DNA from: DASUKM01 sp036278735
GTDB taxonomy: Bacteria > Acidobacteriota > Vicinamibacteria > Vicinamibacterales > 2-12-FULL-66-21
DNA: 64,000 nucleotides
NCBI GenBank assembly: GCA_036278735.1
Contig: DASUKM010000022.1
Span: 139,283-203,282, forward strand
Direction: 5' to 3'
Below are positions 25,994 through 33,905 of this stretch, in pieces. The translations under genes were made by a program, and so were the position numbers. The stretch's first letter is position 1; the number at the start of each line of letters is the position of its first letter. The notes below the pieces were generated by a model that was not told where the DNA came from, did no database searches, and was given only the letters and a program-made list of their open reading frames with translations.

Positions 25994-26364
25994 GGCGTCT
26001 CGGTGATGCGGCGACCGGCCTCGGGCGCGAGCGGACGGACCTCGACCGCCCCGGCGGCGGCGGCGGGGCAGCGGCCGGCCCAGGCGATGGCCTCTGCCAG
26101 CGACGGCACTTCGAGGAAAGCCACGCCGGCCAACTGCTCCTTGGTGTCCGCATACGGGCCGTCCTGGACGTGACGCCTGCCGTCCGCGACGCGCACGGTC
26201 GCGCCGGTGTGCGGCAAGTCCAGCGGATCGCCGCCGACATGGACGCCGGCGGCGATCATCGCCCGGTAGTAGACACGCCAGGCGGCGCGGTAGGGCTCGG
26301 GGTCGTCGTTGACGCGCGACGCGAATGCCGCCGGCGTTTCATAGATGAGCATGGCGAAGCGCAT
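25990..26364 (-). CDS. YCII-related DGPF-domain protein
   Basis: 124 aa. MRFAMLIYETPAAFASR at the N-terminus, the DGPF-type motif as QDGPYADTKEQLAGVAFLEV (Tyr for Phe), then AEAIAWAGRCPAAAAGAVEVRPL. This ferredoxin-like fold family is the standard operon partner and target of ECF42 sigma factors; its biochemical role is unknown. Start ATG at 26364, 38 bases after the -10 of the predicted ECF42 promoter; overlaps the sigma start by 4 bp. The frame upstream of the ATG is promoter and not coding. Confidence 0.88.
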   Translation of the reverse strand: MRFAMLIYETPAAFASRVNDDPEPYRAAWRVYYRAMIAAGVHVGGDPLDLPHTGATVRVADGRRHVQDGPYADTKEQLAGVAFLEVPSLAEAIAWAGRCPAAAAGAVEVRPLAPEAGRRITETP

Positions 26365-26401
26365 TGGGTCGTCCCTCGTGGCGATGCGTCCACAAGGATA
26401 T

Positions 26402-26428
26402 GACGCGCCACGGCGCCTCGTTTCGACA
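26402..26428 (-). promoter_or_regulatory. ECF42-type promoter for the DGPF-sigma operon
   Basis: TGTCGA (26428-26423), 17 bp, CGTC (26405-26402) on the minus strand. These match the -35 TGTCGA and -10 CG(A/T)C elements reported for ECF42-dependent promoters of DGPF genes. About 30 bases of leader would precede the ATG. Confidence 0.65.
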
Positions 26429-26497
26429 ATCGCCCCCGCGGAAGGACGTGGCGGCGAGCGGATCGACCGCGGCCGCGCGCCGGGCTGGGGATCGCCC

Positions 26498-27223
26498 CTA
26501 CTCCGCGCGCCTCGCCACGTGAATCGCCATGAAGCCGCCAAACACGGGCAGCACGCGGATATCGGCAAAACCGCGCGCCGCGAACATCTCCGCGACAACG
26601 ACCGAGCCCGGATACCGCGCGATCGATTCGGGAATGTAGCGGTACGTGTCCGGGTCCCGGTGCAGCACCCACCCGAGCGCCGACCCGACCACCGTCAGGT
26701 AGGCGAGATAGATGGCCCTGAGGATGTGGTTCGGCGGACGGTCGAAATCGAGCGACACGAACGTGCCCCCCGAGCGCAGCACGCGGCGGATCTCGTCGAT
26801 CGCGCCGGCGAGCGCCGGCACGTTGCGCAGCCCGTAGCCGGTCGTGACGACGTCGAATCGAGCGTCGGCGAAGGGGAGCGCCATCATGTCGCCGACGACG
26901 AACCGCGGCGGCGCCTCGCCGGATCGCTTCGCGCGCGCGAGCTGCACCATGCGTTCGGTGATATCGAGGCCGCACGCTGACGCGCCGCGCTGCTGCAATC
27001 CGAACGTCAGGTCCCCCGTGCCGCACGCGAGATCGAGCGCGGCGGTGCCGGGGCCTGCGCCCGACAGCTCGAACACGCGCCGCTTCCACGCGCGGTCGCG
27101 TCCATACGAGAGAAAAATGGTGATGAAGTCGTAGCGATCCGCGATCGTCGCGAACAGGCGCCGCACGTACCGGCGCTTCGACTCGGGCGTCGAGAGAGAC
27201 GACGACAGCGGCTCGGCGCCCAC
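26498..27223 (-). CDS. ubiE: UbiE/MenG-type demethylmenaquinone (ubiquinone) C-methyltransferase
   Basis: 241 aa. SAM-binding motif ALDLACGTGDLTFGL, UbiE signature 1 region RYDFITIFLSYGRDRAWKR near the N-terminus and signature 2 region TGYGLRNVPALAGAIDEIRRVLRSGG. This enzyme methylates the quinone ring in the last step of menaquinone biosynthesis. The sequence is standard apart from a Ser-rich N-terminal leader of ~15 residues. Thirteen bases separate it from the queD-like gene in the same direction. Confidence 0.9.
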   Translation of the reverse strand: MGAEPLSSSLSTPESKRRYVRRLFATIADRYDFITIFLSYGRDRAWKRRVFELSGAGPGTAALDLACGTGDLTFGLQQRGASACGLDITERMVQLARAKRSGEAPPRFVVGDMMALPFADARFDVVTTGYGLRNVPALAGAIDEIRRVLRSGGTFVSLDFDRPPNHILRAIYLAYLTVVGSALGWVLHRDPDTYRYIPESIARYPGSVVVAEMFAARGFADIRVLPVFGGFMAIHVARRAE

Positions 27224-27236
27224 GAGGCTTCCGCCG

Positions 27237-27638
27237 CTACTCGGCGTAGGAGGCGAAGGAGGTCGGCGTTTCCCAGACGCGCACGGCGACGACGTCGACC
27301 CCGAGTTCGCGCGCCTGGTCGAAAAGCAGCTTCGCGATCCGTTCCACCGTCGGATTGCTCTCGAGCAGATACATCGGCTCCCCGAGCGCCTTCAGCGGCG
27401 CGACGAGCGGATCGTCGCGGCGCAGAATCATCTTGTGATCCAGCTCGCGATCGACCCATCCTTTGACGACCCGCTTGATGTCGCCGAAATCGGCCACCAT
27501 GTTCCGGTTGTCGAGCCTGTCGGTCCGGACCTCGATCTCGGCGACCGCGTTGTGCCCGTGCGGATGCTTGCAGACGCCGTCGTAGTCGAGCAGCCGGTGG
27601 CCGTAGCAGAATTCAATCTTCTTCGTCACGAGATACAT
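27237..27638 (-). CDS. queD: 6-carboxytetrahydropterin synthase / PTPS family (QueD-like)
   Basis: 133 aa from ATG 27638. EFCYGHRL and CKHPHGHN supply zinc histidines and the catalytic Cys, and ESNPTVERIAKLLFDQ with VWETPTSFASY carries the substrate Glu region. QueD converts dihydroneopterin triphosphate to 6-carboxytetrahydropterin for 7-deazaguanine (queuosine) synthesis. The divergent QueC-like gene supports that pathway rather than tetrahydrobiopterin. Its ATG overlaps a possible ATG of queC inside CATG (27636-27639). Confidence 0.88.
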   Translation of the reverse strand: MYLVTKKIEFCYGHRLLDYDGVCKHPHGHNAVAEIEVRTDRLDNRNMVADFGDIKRVVKGWVDRELDHKMILRRDDPLVAPLKALGEPMYLLESNPTVERIAKLLFDQARELGVDVVAVRVWETPTSFASYAE

Positions 27639-27639
27639 G

Positions 27640-27654
27640 GTTGAATTGTTCAAC
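27640..27654. promoter_or_regulatory. Perfect palindrome between queD and queC (GTTGAATTGTTCAAC)
   Basis: Six-base arms GTTGAA/TTCAAC around TTG, lying directly after the queD start and before the more likely queC ATG. Size and place suit a dimeric-repressor operator. No regulator is assigned. Confidence 0.45.
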
Positions 27655-27660
27655 GATTCG

Positions 27661-28332
27661 ATGACCAGCGCAACGGCCGTTCTGTTCTCCGCCGGACTCG
27701 ACAGCGCCGTGCTGGCGGCTTCGGCCGCCAGAAACGGCCGCGTGCAGCCGATTTACGTGCGTGCGGGACTCGCCTGGGAGGCCGAGGAGCAGGCGATGGC
27801 GGCGCGGCTGCTCGCGTCCGCGCCGTACAGCGCACGCGTCCTGCCACTCGTCACGTTGACGGTGGACATGCGCGACGTGTATCCCGCGGCGCATTGGGCC
27901 GTCGCCGGCCATCCTCCCGCATTCGACACGCCCGACGAAGAGGTCTACATCGACGGCCGCAACATCGTCCTGCTGTCGAAAGCGTCCGTCTACATGGCGC
28001 GGCACGGGATCGCGCGCGTGCTGATGGGCACGCTGGCGGACAATCCGTTTCCCGACGCGAGCGCGGCGTTCTTCGACGCGATGGGCAGCGCGCTCTCGAC
28101 GGGCCTCGGCAAGCCGATCGCGATCGAGGCGCCGTTGGCCACGATGCACAAGGTGGACGTGCTGCGGCTGGGGCTCGAGCTGGGCGTCCCGATGGAACTG
28201 ACGCTCTCGTGCATGCAGCCGTCCGGCGGACGGCACTGCGGTGCGTGCAGCAAGTGCCGCGAACGTCGCGACGCCTTCCTGGAAGCGGGCGTCGACGACC
28301 CGACTGTTTATGGAGTGAAGCCGGCGAGGTGA
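27661..28332 (+). CDS. queC: 7-cyano-7-deazaguanine synthase family (QueC/ExsB-like)
   Basis: 223 aa from ATG 27661; an in-frame ATG at 27637 would add 8 residues and overlap the queD start. PP-loop ATP site is FSAGLDSAV, with Ala where QueC proteins usually have Gly (SGGxDS). The C-terminal zinc site is intact: CMQPSGGRHCGACSKC. VYIDGRNIVLLSKASVYMARHG and LMGTLADNPFPDAS match the family. Converts 7-carboxy-7-deazaguanine to preQ0. The atypical PP-loop makes a different deazaguanine-like amidation possible. Confidence 0.82.
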   Translation: MTSATAVLFSAGLDSAVLAASAARNGRVQPIYVRAGLAWEAEEQAMAARLLASAPYSARVLPLVTLTVDMRDVYPAAHWAVAGHPPAFDTPDEEVYIDGRNIVLLSKASVYMARHGIARVLMGTLADNPFPDASAAFFDAMGSALSTGLGKPIAIEAPLATMHKVDVLRLGLELGVPMELTLSCMQPSGGRHCGACSKCRERRDAFLEAGVDDPTVYGVKPAR

Positions 28333-28348
28333 GGGGGCTGCGGCGGGC

Positions 28349-29236
28349 TCATGCCCCGCCGCGCAGACGGACGCTGCCGTCGCCGGTCCGGATGCGCAGC
28401 ACGCGGCCGCCGCTGCCGAGGGTGGCGCGCACCGTGTGTTTGCTGATGACGCCGTCGGCGCCGGCCGTCAGCGACAGATCGCTGCGGATCGCCCCGTCGC
28501 CGCTGTGCGCGTCGATCTGCGCGCCGAAGCCGGATGGCAGATACACCGACACGCCGCCGTCGCCCGTGGTGATCGACCAGTCGTCGGCCATCGTCGAGCC
28601 GGCCTGCGCGTGGAACGTGATCGAGCCGTCCCCCGAGTGCAGCTTGACGCCCTTCAGCGTGCCCGTCACGTCCACGCCGCCGTCGCCCGTTTCGAGATCG
28701 AGCTGCCCGTCGGCGCCGTCGAGCGTGATCGAGCCGTCGCCCGTGTAGACCGTGAGGTCCCCCGCCACGCGGCTCGCGTGGACGGCGCCGTCGCCCGTCC
28801 GCAGCTCCAGCCGGCCATGGACTCCTTCGACGTGAATCGACCCGTCGCCGCTATGCGCCGACAGATTACCGTCGCGCGGCATCGTCACCGTGAACCGGGC
28901 GCTCGCGTGGTTGATGATCCCGAAGAACATTTCGTGGCGGGCGGGATTCTGCACCTTCAGCTCGATGCGGTTGCCGTCCTGCGTCGACGACACTTTGAGC
29001 TTGTCGAGCGCTTCCTTGCTGGCGCCGCGCTTTTCAATCTCCACGAGCACCTCGGGGCGATCCCACGTCCGCACCTCGATGGAGCCGTCGAATGTCGTCA
29101 GGCGCAAATCGGGCGCGCCGGAGACCGTGAAGCGCTTCTCGTCGCGGACGATCTGCCCTTGCGAATCCACCGCCACCACGCATCCGGCGGCGAACAGGAC
29201 CGGTATCAGGAGCAGCGGAAGGATTCGGAGGCGCAT
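28349..29236 (-). CDS. DUF4097 lipoprotein with DG-repeat beta structure
   Basis: 295 aa; lipoprotein signal MRLRILPLLLIPVLFAAGC with Cys19. From ~residue 150 the sequence is a run of about eight 20-residue repeats, each with SGDGSI, TGDGAV, TGDGGV or similar at the turn, as expected for a stacked beta-sheet or beta-helix (DUF4097/adhesin-like). The N-terminal part carries VSGAPDLRLTTFDGSIEVRTW. Likely outer-membrane or periplasmic surface protein; function unknown. ATG 29236 chosen for the signal; the longer frame includes repeat F. Confidence 0.82.
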   Translation of the reverse strand: MRLRILPLLLIPVLFAAGCVVAVDSQGQIVRDEKRFTVSGAPDLRLTTFDGSIEVRTWDRPEVLVEIEKRGASKEALDKLKVSSTQDGNRIELKVQNPARHEMFFGIINHASARFTVTMPRDGNLSAHSGDGSIHVEGVHGRLELRTGDGAVHASRVAGDLTVYTGDGSITLDGADGQLDLETGDGGVDVTGTLKGVKLHSGDGSITFHAQAGSTMADDWSITTGDGGVSVYLPSGFGAQIDAHSGDGAIRSDLSLTAGADGVISKHTVRATLGSGGRVLRIRTGDGSVRLRGGA

Positions 29237-29305
29237 ACGCCATAGGACGGACGGGAACGGCACGGTGTTCCAAATCGAACACTCTGACCGTTTCCGAACG
29301 CTTCC

Positions 29306-29346
29306 GCCTTCCGCACCCCGCACTCCGCCCTCCTCCGCCCCCCGCG
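29306..29346. repeat. Pyrimidine/G-rich repeat F, copy 1 (GGGCGGAGTGCGGGGTGCGG type)
   Basis: Tandem CCGCACC/CCGCCCTC units on the plus strand, starting 3 bases past the DUF4410 stop. Other copies: 30001-30033 and 61405-61440. Confidence 0.75.
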
Positions 29347-29349
29347 TGA

Positions 29350-29973
29350 TCAGCTGAGATCCTCCCCGCGCGCCCACTTCGCAAGGAATTCCGCGAGATC
29401 GTCGCCGATGCTTCGCGAGTCGGACATCAGCTTCTCGAGCGAGTCGCCGCCGCCCAACCCCATCGCGCCCACCCGCCGCTGGTCGAACGTCGCCAGCGTG
29501 CGGCCGGACGCATCTTTCACGGAGCCCTTGACCTTGACCGACGACTTCCCGGCGCCAAACCCCGCGAAGTAGCGCTTGGCGCGGCTGCCCGGGTCGAGCG
29601 TCACGAACGTGCCCTCGACGACCAGGGCCCCGTCGGGGGCGGACTCGCTCGCTTTCAGGACGCGCACGGCCTTGAACGAGCCCTTCTTCTCCAGCGCGGC
29701 GGCAAAGCGCTCCGCGAGCACGCGCGGTCCTTCGTCCTGCATCGTCTTCGCTTCCTGCTGGCGTACCTCCTTGCCGCCCTTGCCGCCCGTACCGAGGTCG
29801 GCCGCGCTTGCGTCGAACGGCTTCATCACGACCGTCAGATCGCCGGGATGATCGAGCGATGCGACGAACAGTTCGATATGGTCGAGCGCGCCGTCTTCAA
29901 TCGTTTTGATCGGAGCTTGCCCGGCAACGCCGACCCCGGCAAGAAGGGCCAACCCGAACAGCAGCTTCTGCAT
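29350..29973 (-). CDS. DUF4410-like exported protein
   Basis: 207 aa with signal peptide MQKLLFGLALLAGVGVAGQA. Mature protein contains ARVLAERFAAALEKKGSFKAVRV-like helix and the glycine-rich FAGFGAGKSSVKVKGSVKDASG that resembles the DUF4410 core (GFGxGxxxV). This family is periplasmic and of unknown function. Tandem repeats of family F bracket the gene on both sides, so it may have moved as a unit. ATG 29973 selected for the signal peptide. Confidence 0.72.
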   Translation of the reverse strand: MQKLLFGLALLAGVGVAGQAPIKTIEDGALDHIELFVASLDHPGDLTVVMKPFDASAADLGTGGKGGKEVRQQEAKTMQDEGPRVLAERFAAALEKKGSFKAVRVLKASESAPDGALVVEGTFVTLDPGSRAKRYFAGFGAGKSSVKVKGSVKDASGRTLATFDQRRVGAMGLGGGDSLEKLMSDSRSIGDDLAEFLAKWARGEDLS

Positions 29974-30000
29974 AGGTCCTCCTGATTCCCACCTGTGTGT

Positions 30001-30033
30001 CGCACCCCGCCCTCCGCGCCCCGCACCCCGCCT
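30001..30033. repeat. Repeat F, copy 2
   Basis: CGCACCCCGCCCTCCGCGCC followed by CCGCACCCCGCC; abuts and overlaps the nagA TAG stop (30032-30034). Confidence 0.75.
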
Positions 30034-31225
30034 ACGACGTTCTCTGCCACGCCAGCGCCCCGGCGATCCATGTCTGCACCACCCGCAGATCGCGGTCGAG
30101 CACCGCGAGATCGGCGATGGCGCCGGGCGCCAGTACGCCGAAACCCTGCAGACCGAGCGCGCGCGCCGGGGTCGTCGCGCACACCGTCGCCGCATCGCTC
30201 AAGCTCAGGCCGACTTCGCTGACGAGGCGGGCGAACGCCCGGTCGAGCGTCAAGACGCTGCCGGCGAGCGTCCCGTCATCCAGATACGCGGCTTCGCGGA
30301 CCGTAATCGGACGGCCGCCAATCCGCGAACGCGTGCCTGGCGGCAGCCCCGACCCGGCCGTGCCGTCCGTGATCGCCATGATCCGCTCCGGCCGCTTCGC
30401 GGCGAGCGCGACCCGCATCATCGCGGGGTGCACGTGGACGCCGTCGCAGACGAGTTCCGCGATCACTTCGTCGGATTCGAGCACGGCCCCTGCCAGACCG
30501 GGCGCGCGATGCCCGACCGGCGGCATGCGGTTGAACAGGTGCGTGGCCTGGCGCGCCCCCGCGCGGATCCCCGCGACGGCCTCGTCGTAGGTGGCGCCGG
30601 AGTGGCCGAGCGAGACGTGATGCCCGTGCGCCGCCAGATCGCGAATCAGATCGAGCGCACCGTCGAGTTCCGGCGCGACGGTGACGATCCCGACGTCCGG
30701 CCGCCCATCCGCGATTTCCGCCATCACGTCATCGGCGGTCCAGGGATCAGGCTTTAGGCGTTGGGCTTTGGGCTTTGGGAGGCGGAGACACTCGAGCGGC
30801 TGCGCCCCCTTGTATTCCGGGTTGATGAAATTGCTCTCGAGGTGTGCGGGGAGCACGCGTGCGCCGCCGGCGACGCGGGTGGTGCGGGCGCGACGCACAG
30901 CGGCCAGCATGTCGCGGAGCGCGGCGGGGGCACACGCAATCGACGTGGGGCAGAACGCCGTGACGCCGAAAGCCGGCAGCCGCCCGGCCATCGCGGCAAT
31001 CGCCCCCTCGCCGTCGAGCGTATCGATCCCGCCGACGCCGTGCACGTGCACGTCGATGAATCCGGGGACGATGTAGTGCTGCGCGAGGTCGAAGTGAAGG
31101 TCCTGCTCCCGGGGCGCGTGCCCGGCGGGCCCGGCCTCCGCAATCCGCTCGCCGTCGATCGCGAGGGTGCCGGCCGAGACGACCCGGTCCGGCAACACGA
31201 GGTCGGCCCCCGCCAGCAGAATCAT
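30032..31225 (-). CDS. nagA: N-acetylglucosamine-6-phosphate deacetylase
   Basis: 397 aa. Amidohydrolase metal site: GFIDVHVHGVGG (His60, His62), Glu130 in PAHLESNFINPEYKGA, then HVSLGHSGATYDEAV, ATHLFNRMPPVGHR, ELVCDGVHVHPAMM and catalytic Asp in MAITDGTAGSG. Removes acetate from GlcNAc-6-P. Residues ~148-159 (RLPKPKAQRLKP) are encoded by a heptad repeat A copy and form an in-frame insertion in a loop. The start overlaps the ROK-like kinase stop, consistent with an amino-sugar operon. The wider frame above 31225 is that kinase in another frame. Confidence 0.93.
   Translation of the reverse strand: MILLAGADLVLPDRVVSAGTLAIDGERIAEAGPAGHAPREQDLHFDLAQHYIVPGFIDVHVHGVGGIDTLDGEGAIAAMAGRLPAFGVTAFCPTSIACAPAALRDMLAAVRRARTTRVAGGARVLPAHLESNFINPEYKGAQPLECLRLPKPKAQRLKPDPWTADDVMAEIADGRPDVGIVTVAPELDGALDLIRDLAAHGHHVSLGHSGATYDEAVAGIRAGARQATHLFNRMPPVGHRAPGLAGAVLESDEVIAELVCDGVHVHPAMMRVALAAKRPERIMAITDGTAGSGLPPGTRSRIGGRPITVREAAYLDDGTLAGSVLTLDRAFARLVSEVGLSLSDAATVCATTPARALGLQGFGVLAPGAIADLAVLDRDLRVVQTWIAGALAWQRTS
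30749..30780. repeat. Heptad tandem repeat A, copy 3 (inside nagA)
   Basis: GGCTTTAGGCGTTGGGCTTTGGG, with the same heptad units as 2731-2761 and 11541-11571. It lies in the coding sequence and adds about ten residues without breaking the frame. Confidence 0.8.
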
Positions 31226-32073
31226 GCGGCCGTCATGGCGAGGCGCGCCGCGCCAATCGCGACGGCGTCGCCTCCGAGCGGCGAGAACTCGATGCGGAGC
31301 GCGTCCATCATGTCGGGAGCCAGCCAGCGGCCGGCTTCCTGGCGGACCGCGTCGAGCAGCAGATCCCCGGCTGCCGCCACCGGGCCGCCGACGACGACCA
31401 TTTCGGGATCGACAGTCGCGGCGAGATTGGCGATGGCCATGCCGATGTACTTCGCGGTGTCGCGCACGACCGAAATCGACACGCCGTCGCCCGAGCGCGC
31501 CCCCTCGAACACGTGGGCGGCGGTGATCGCGTCGAGGTCTCCAGCCCGATCGAGGACGGCTGACCGATCGCCCGCCTGAATGCGCCAGGACAGGCGGCGC
31601 GCGATCCCCTTGCCGCTCACTTCGGCCGCCAGGCTGCCGAACCGGCGATAGTCCTGACGCTCGACCGGGTTGAGCGCGAGCCACGCGGCGGCTCCGGCGC
31701 GGCCGCGCGCGCCGCTCCAGACGCGGCCGTCGAGCAGCAGGCCGGCTGCGACACGGTCCCCGATCAGCAGACACACGGCGTGGCGACAGCCCTTGGCCGC
31801 GCCGCACCACGTCTCGGCGACAACGGCCGCACCGCCGGCCTCGACCGGATCGATCCGGCGGGCGCGGCCGCGCAGCGCCGCGATGGCGGCGTCGCCGGAC
31901 TCGCCGTGGAACAGCGCGAGCCCCGCGACGTCCACGTGCAGATCCCCGGCCGCCGCGCGCGCGGCCCCGGCGACGTCAGCACCCTCGCCCCGCCCGGCCA
32001 CGTGACCGTCCGCGCCGACCAGCACGGCACGCGGCACCGGTTCCGAGAGATCAACTCCGAGGGCTGGCGTCAT
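31222..32073 (-). CDS. ROK-like sugar kinase (degenerate N-terminus)
   Basis: 283 aa from ATG 32073, 12 bases after AAGGAG; a TTG upstream is less likely. LGVDLSEPVPRAVLVGADGHVAGRG corresponds to the ROK phosphate-binding start (GxDxGxTxxxxxxxD), but Gly/Lys positions are altered; the C-terminal part VDPEMVVVGGPVAAAGDLLLDAVRQE is a good ROK match. Likely phosphorylates GlcNAc or related sugar ahead of NagA. The overlap with nagA (4 bp) and shared direction support this. Catalytic ability should be treated as uncertain. Confidence 0.75.
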   Translation of the reverse strand: MTPALGVDLSEPVPRAVLVGADGHVAGRGEGADVAGAARAAAGDLHVDVAGLALFHGESGDAAIAALRGRARRIDPVEAGGAAVVAETWCGAAKGCRHAVCLLIGDRVAAGLLLDGRVWSGARGRAGAAAWLALNPVERQDYRRFGSLAAEVSGKGIARRLSWRIQAGDRSAVLDRAGDLDAITAAHVFEGARSGDGVSISVVRDTAKYIGMAIANLAATVDPEMVVVGGPVAAAGDLLLDAVRQEAGRWLAPDMMDALRIEFSPLGGDAVAIGAARLAMTAA

Positions 32074-32497
32074 CGGGATCGGCGACTCCTTGTCCAACGT
32101 GCCATTGACGCTTGCACCCCGCGAGCGGGAGCAGCACGGCGCTGCCCGACCGGAACAGCTCCTGATCCGCGTCGGCGAGCAGCCGCCGCAGGCGCCGTTC
32201 GTCCGGCGCGCAGAAGACGATCACGCCGGGCCCTTCCGACGGCGGAAAGCGGCGATCGTCCAGATAGTCGCGGTCGAGCGTGACGAGCGTGCGGCCGAGC
32301 TGCCGCGCGAGCCGGTAGTGTTCGATGTCGCGCGCGCGCCGCAAATCGTCGTGCTCGAGCACGAAGAACACGTCCCACCGCAGGACCTCGCGCATGAACG
32401 CGACGACGCCCGCCGGAAGGTTCGCGTCGGCGTACACGCGCGGCTGCTCGGCGATCCGCGCCACCTGCGTCACCAGTTCGGATGCCAGGGTGCCCAT
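32051..32497 (-). CDS. DUF5615 PIN-like protein
   Basis: 148 aa. Acidic residues typical of PIN-like folds: VYADANLPAGVVAFMREV, LRWDVFFVLEHDDLRRARDIEHYRLARQLGRTLVTLDRDYLDDRRFPPSEGPGVIVF. The DANLP and TLDRDYLDD phrases are characteristic of DUF5615, a Mut7-C/PIN-related family often in toxin-antitoxin-like pairs. No antitoxin is adjacent here. It overlaps the start of the ROK-like gene by 23 bp and follows the deoxyhypusine-synthase-like gene. Confidence 0.8.
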   Translation of the reverse strand: MGTLASELVTQVARIAEQPRVYADANLPAGVVAFMREVLRWDVFFVLEHDDLRRARDIEHYRLARQLGRTLVTLDRDYLDDRRFPPSEGPGVIVFCAPDERRLRRLLADADQELFRSGSAVLLPLAGCKRQWHVGQGVADPDDASPRS

Positions 32498-32498
32498 C

Positions 32499-33698
32499 TC
32501 ACCGATGTCGATCCATTTCCGCCGGCTCTCCCTCCGTCGTGCCTTTCCCGGCGGCTCGGGCCTGGCGCAGCAGGTCGGCTACGAGGTCGTCGCGCTGCGG
32601 GACCAGGTTGCGCCGGGCGCGCCGGTTGTGGGGAGAGGCGACGGCGTACTCGCAGAACAGCGGAAACGCAATCGTCGAATCGCAGTACGCGACGACGGTG
32701 TCGGGCAGCCCGCCCGGGTTCACCTTGCCCCAGCTCACGGCCTCCGCCGGCGTCGCGCCCGACAGCCCGCCCCAGACGACCTGGTCGGTCGTGATCTGGA
32801 TGAAGAAGTCGTTGCCCCCTTTCGGGATGCCGTAGACCTCCCACAGCGTCGGCTGCCCCTGCAGGTAGAAATTTTTCGGCGAGCCGCCGCCGAGGATCAC
32901 CGCGCCGTTGTGCGTGCCGGCGAGCACGATCGCGCAGACCTCGTTGACGTCGCGGTTCGGGTCGACCATCAGCGTGCTGCCGTTCATCAGCTCGTGATAC
33001 GCGACGTTCATCCCGATCGAGCTGTCGCCCGGCGAGGAGGTGTAAATCGGCACCCCCGCGGCCGCGGCGCGCGCGACCACGGAGTACTCCGCGCACTCGG
33101 GATTCCGCTCGAGCAGATCCAGCCCGAGCCGGTAGTGCAGCTCCGAGGAGGCGATCGGGCCCGACAGCTTCGAGCGGACGAGGAAGTCGCGGATGTACTT
33201 GTCGGTCTCGAGCAGCACCGTCGCGGGAAACAGGATGTCGTAGATCCGGATGATCCCTTCCCGGTACAGCTCGACGTCATCCAGGAACGGCGAGCCGCGA
33301 TGCATCGTGAAGTTCAGCGCGTAGTGCAGATCGTGGTAAAGATTCGCGCCCGTGCTGATCACGAAGTCGACGAGCCCGCGATCCATCAGCTCGATGATGC
33401 ACCCGCCGAGCCCGGCCGGCGTGAGCGCGCCGGCGATCGTCAGCCCGATCGTGGTGTCGTGCCCGGGGGCGAGCATCTTGTCGGCGAAGATATGACAGGC
33501 CTCCGAGAGGCGCCCGGCGTTGAACGCCTGAAAGCCGCCGTCGATCAGCTCGCGCACCTCGGCGCTGCCGCGCGGGCGGTAATAGCGAATCGGCTGGCCC
33601 TGGAGATACTGGCGCGCATGGCCGCCCGGGGTTCCGGGCGCTCGTCCCTCGGCGTCGCTCGGGACGCCCTGAGCCTTCGTCGAAGGGCGGTGGGGCAC
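32499..33698 (-). CDS. Deoxyhypusine synthase-like protein
   Basis: 399 aa. Start GTG 33698 fixed by GGAGG seven bases upstream. DHS hallmarks: MLAPGHDTTIGLTIAGALTPAG, DFVISTGANLYHDLHYAL, IYTSSPGDSSIGMNVAY, VVWGGLSGATPAEAVSWGKVNPG with Lys325 at the position of the human catalytic Lys329, and DSTIAFPLFCEYAV. In eukaryotes and archaea DHS modifies eIF5A; bacteria have EF-P instead, and bacterial DHS-like enzymes may make homospermidine or modify another target. The true function here is unknown. Confidence 0.85.
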   Translation of the reverse strand: MPHRPSTKAQGVPSDAEGRAPGTPGGHARQYLQGQPIRYYRPRGSAEVRELIDGGFQAFNAGRLSEACHIFADKMLAPGHDTTIGLTIAGALTPAGLGGCIIELMDRGLVDFVISTGANLYHDLHYALNFTMHRGSPFLDDVELYREGIIRIYDILFPATVLLETDKYIRDFLVRSKLSGPIASSELHYRLGLDLLERNPECAEYSVVARAAAAGVPIYTSSPGDSSIGMNVAYHELMNGSTLMVDPNRDVNEVCAIVLAGTHNGAVILGGGSPKNFYLQGQPTLWEVYGIPKGGNDFFIQITTDQVVWGGLSGATPAEAVSWGKVNPGGLPDTVVAYCDSTIAFPLFCEYAVASPHNRRARRNLVPQRDDLVADLLRQARAAGKGTTEGEPAEMDRHR

Positions 33699-33905
33699 GA
33701 TTGATCCTCCGGCGGCGCGTCCGCGCACCGCGGGTGTAGCTTAACACCACGGCGGGCCGGCCGACGCGCCGCGCGGGCGGCGGAGACCGGAAACCGTGGA
33801 GCCAGACGCGGTTCCCACCGATACACCGCGGGGGGAGACGAATACTCCTTGACAGGAGGCGGCCGGCGGAGCGAAGGTAAGCGCGCCTCCCCGGCCCCGG
33901 AGTTC

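Noticed and set aside
27600..27661. preQ1 riboswitch in front of queC/queD
   Set aside because: The gap between start codons is only a few bases to 22 bases, too short for the aptamer.
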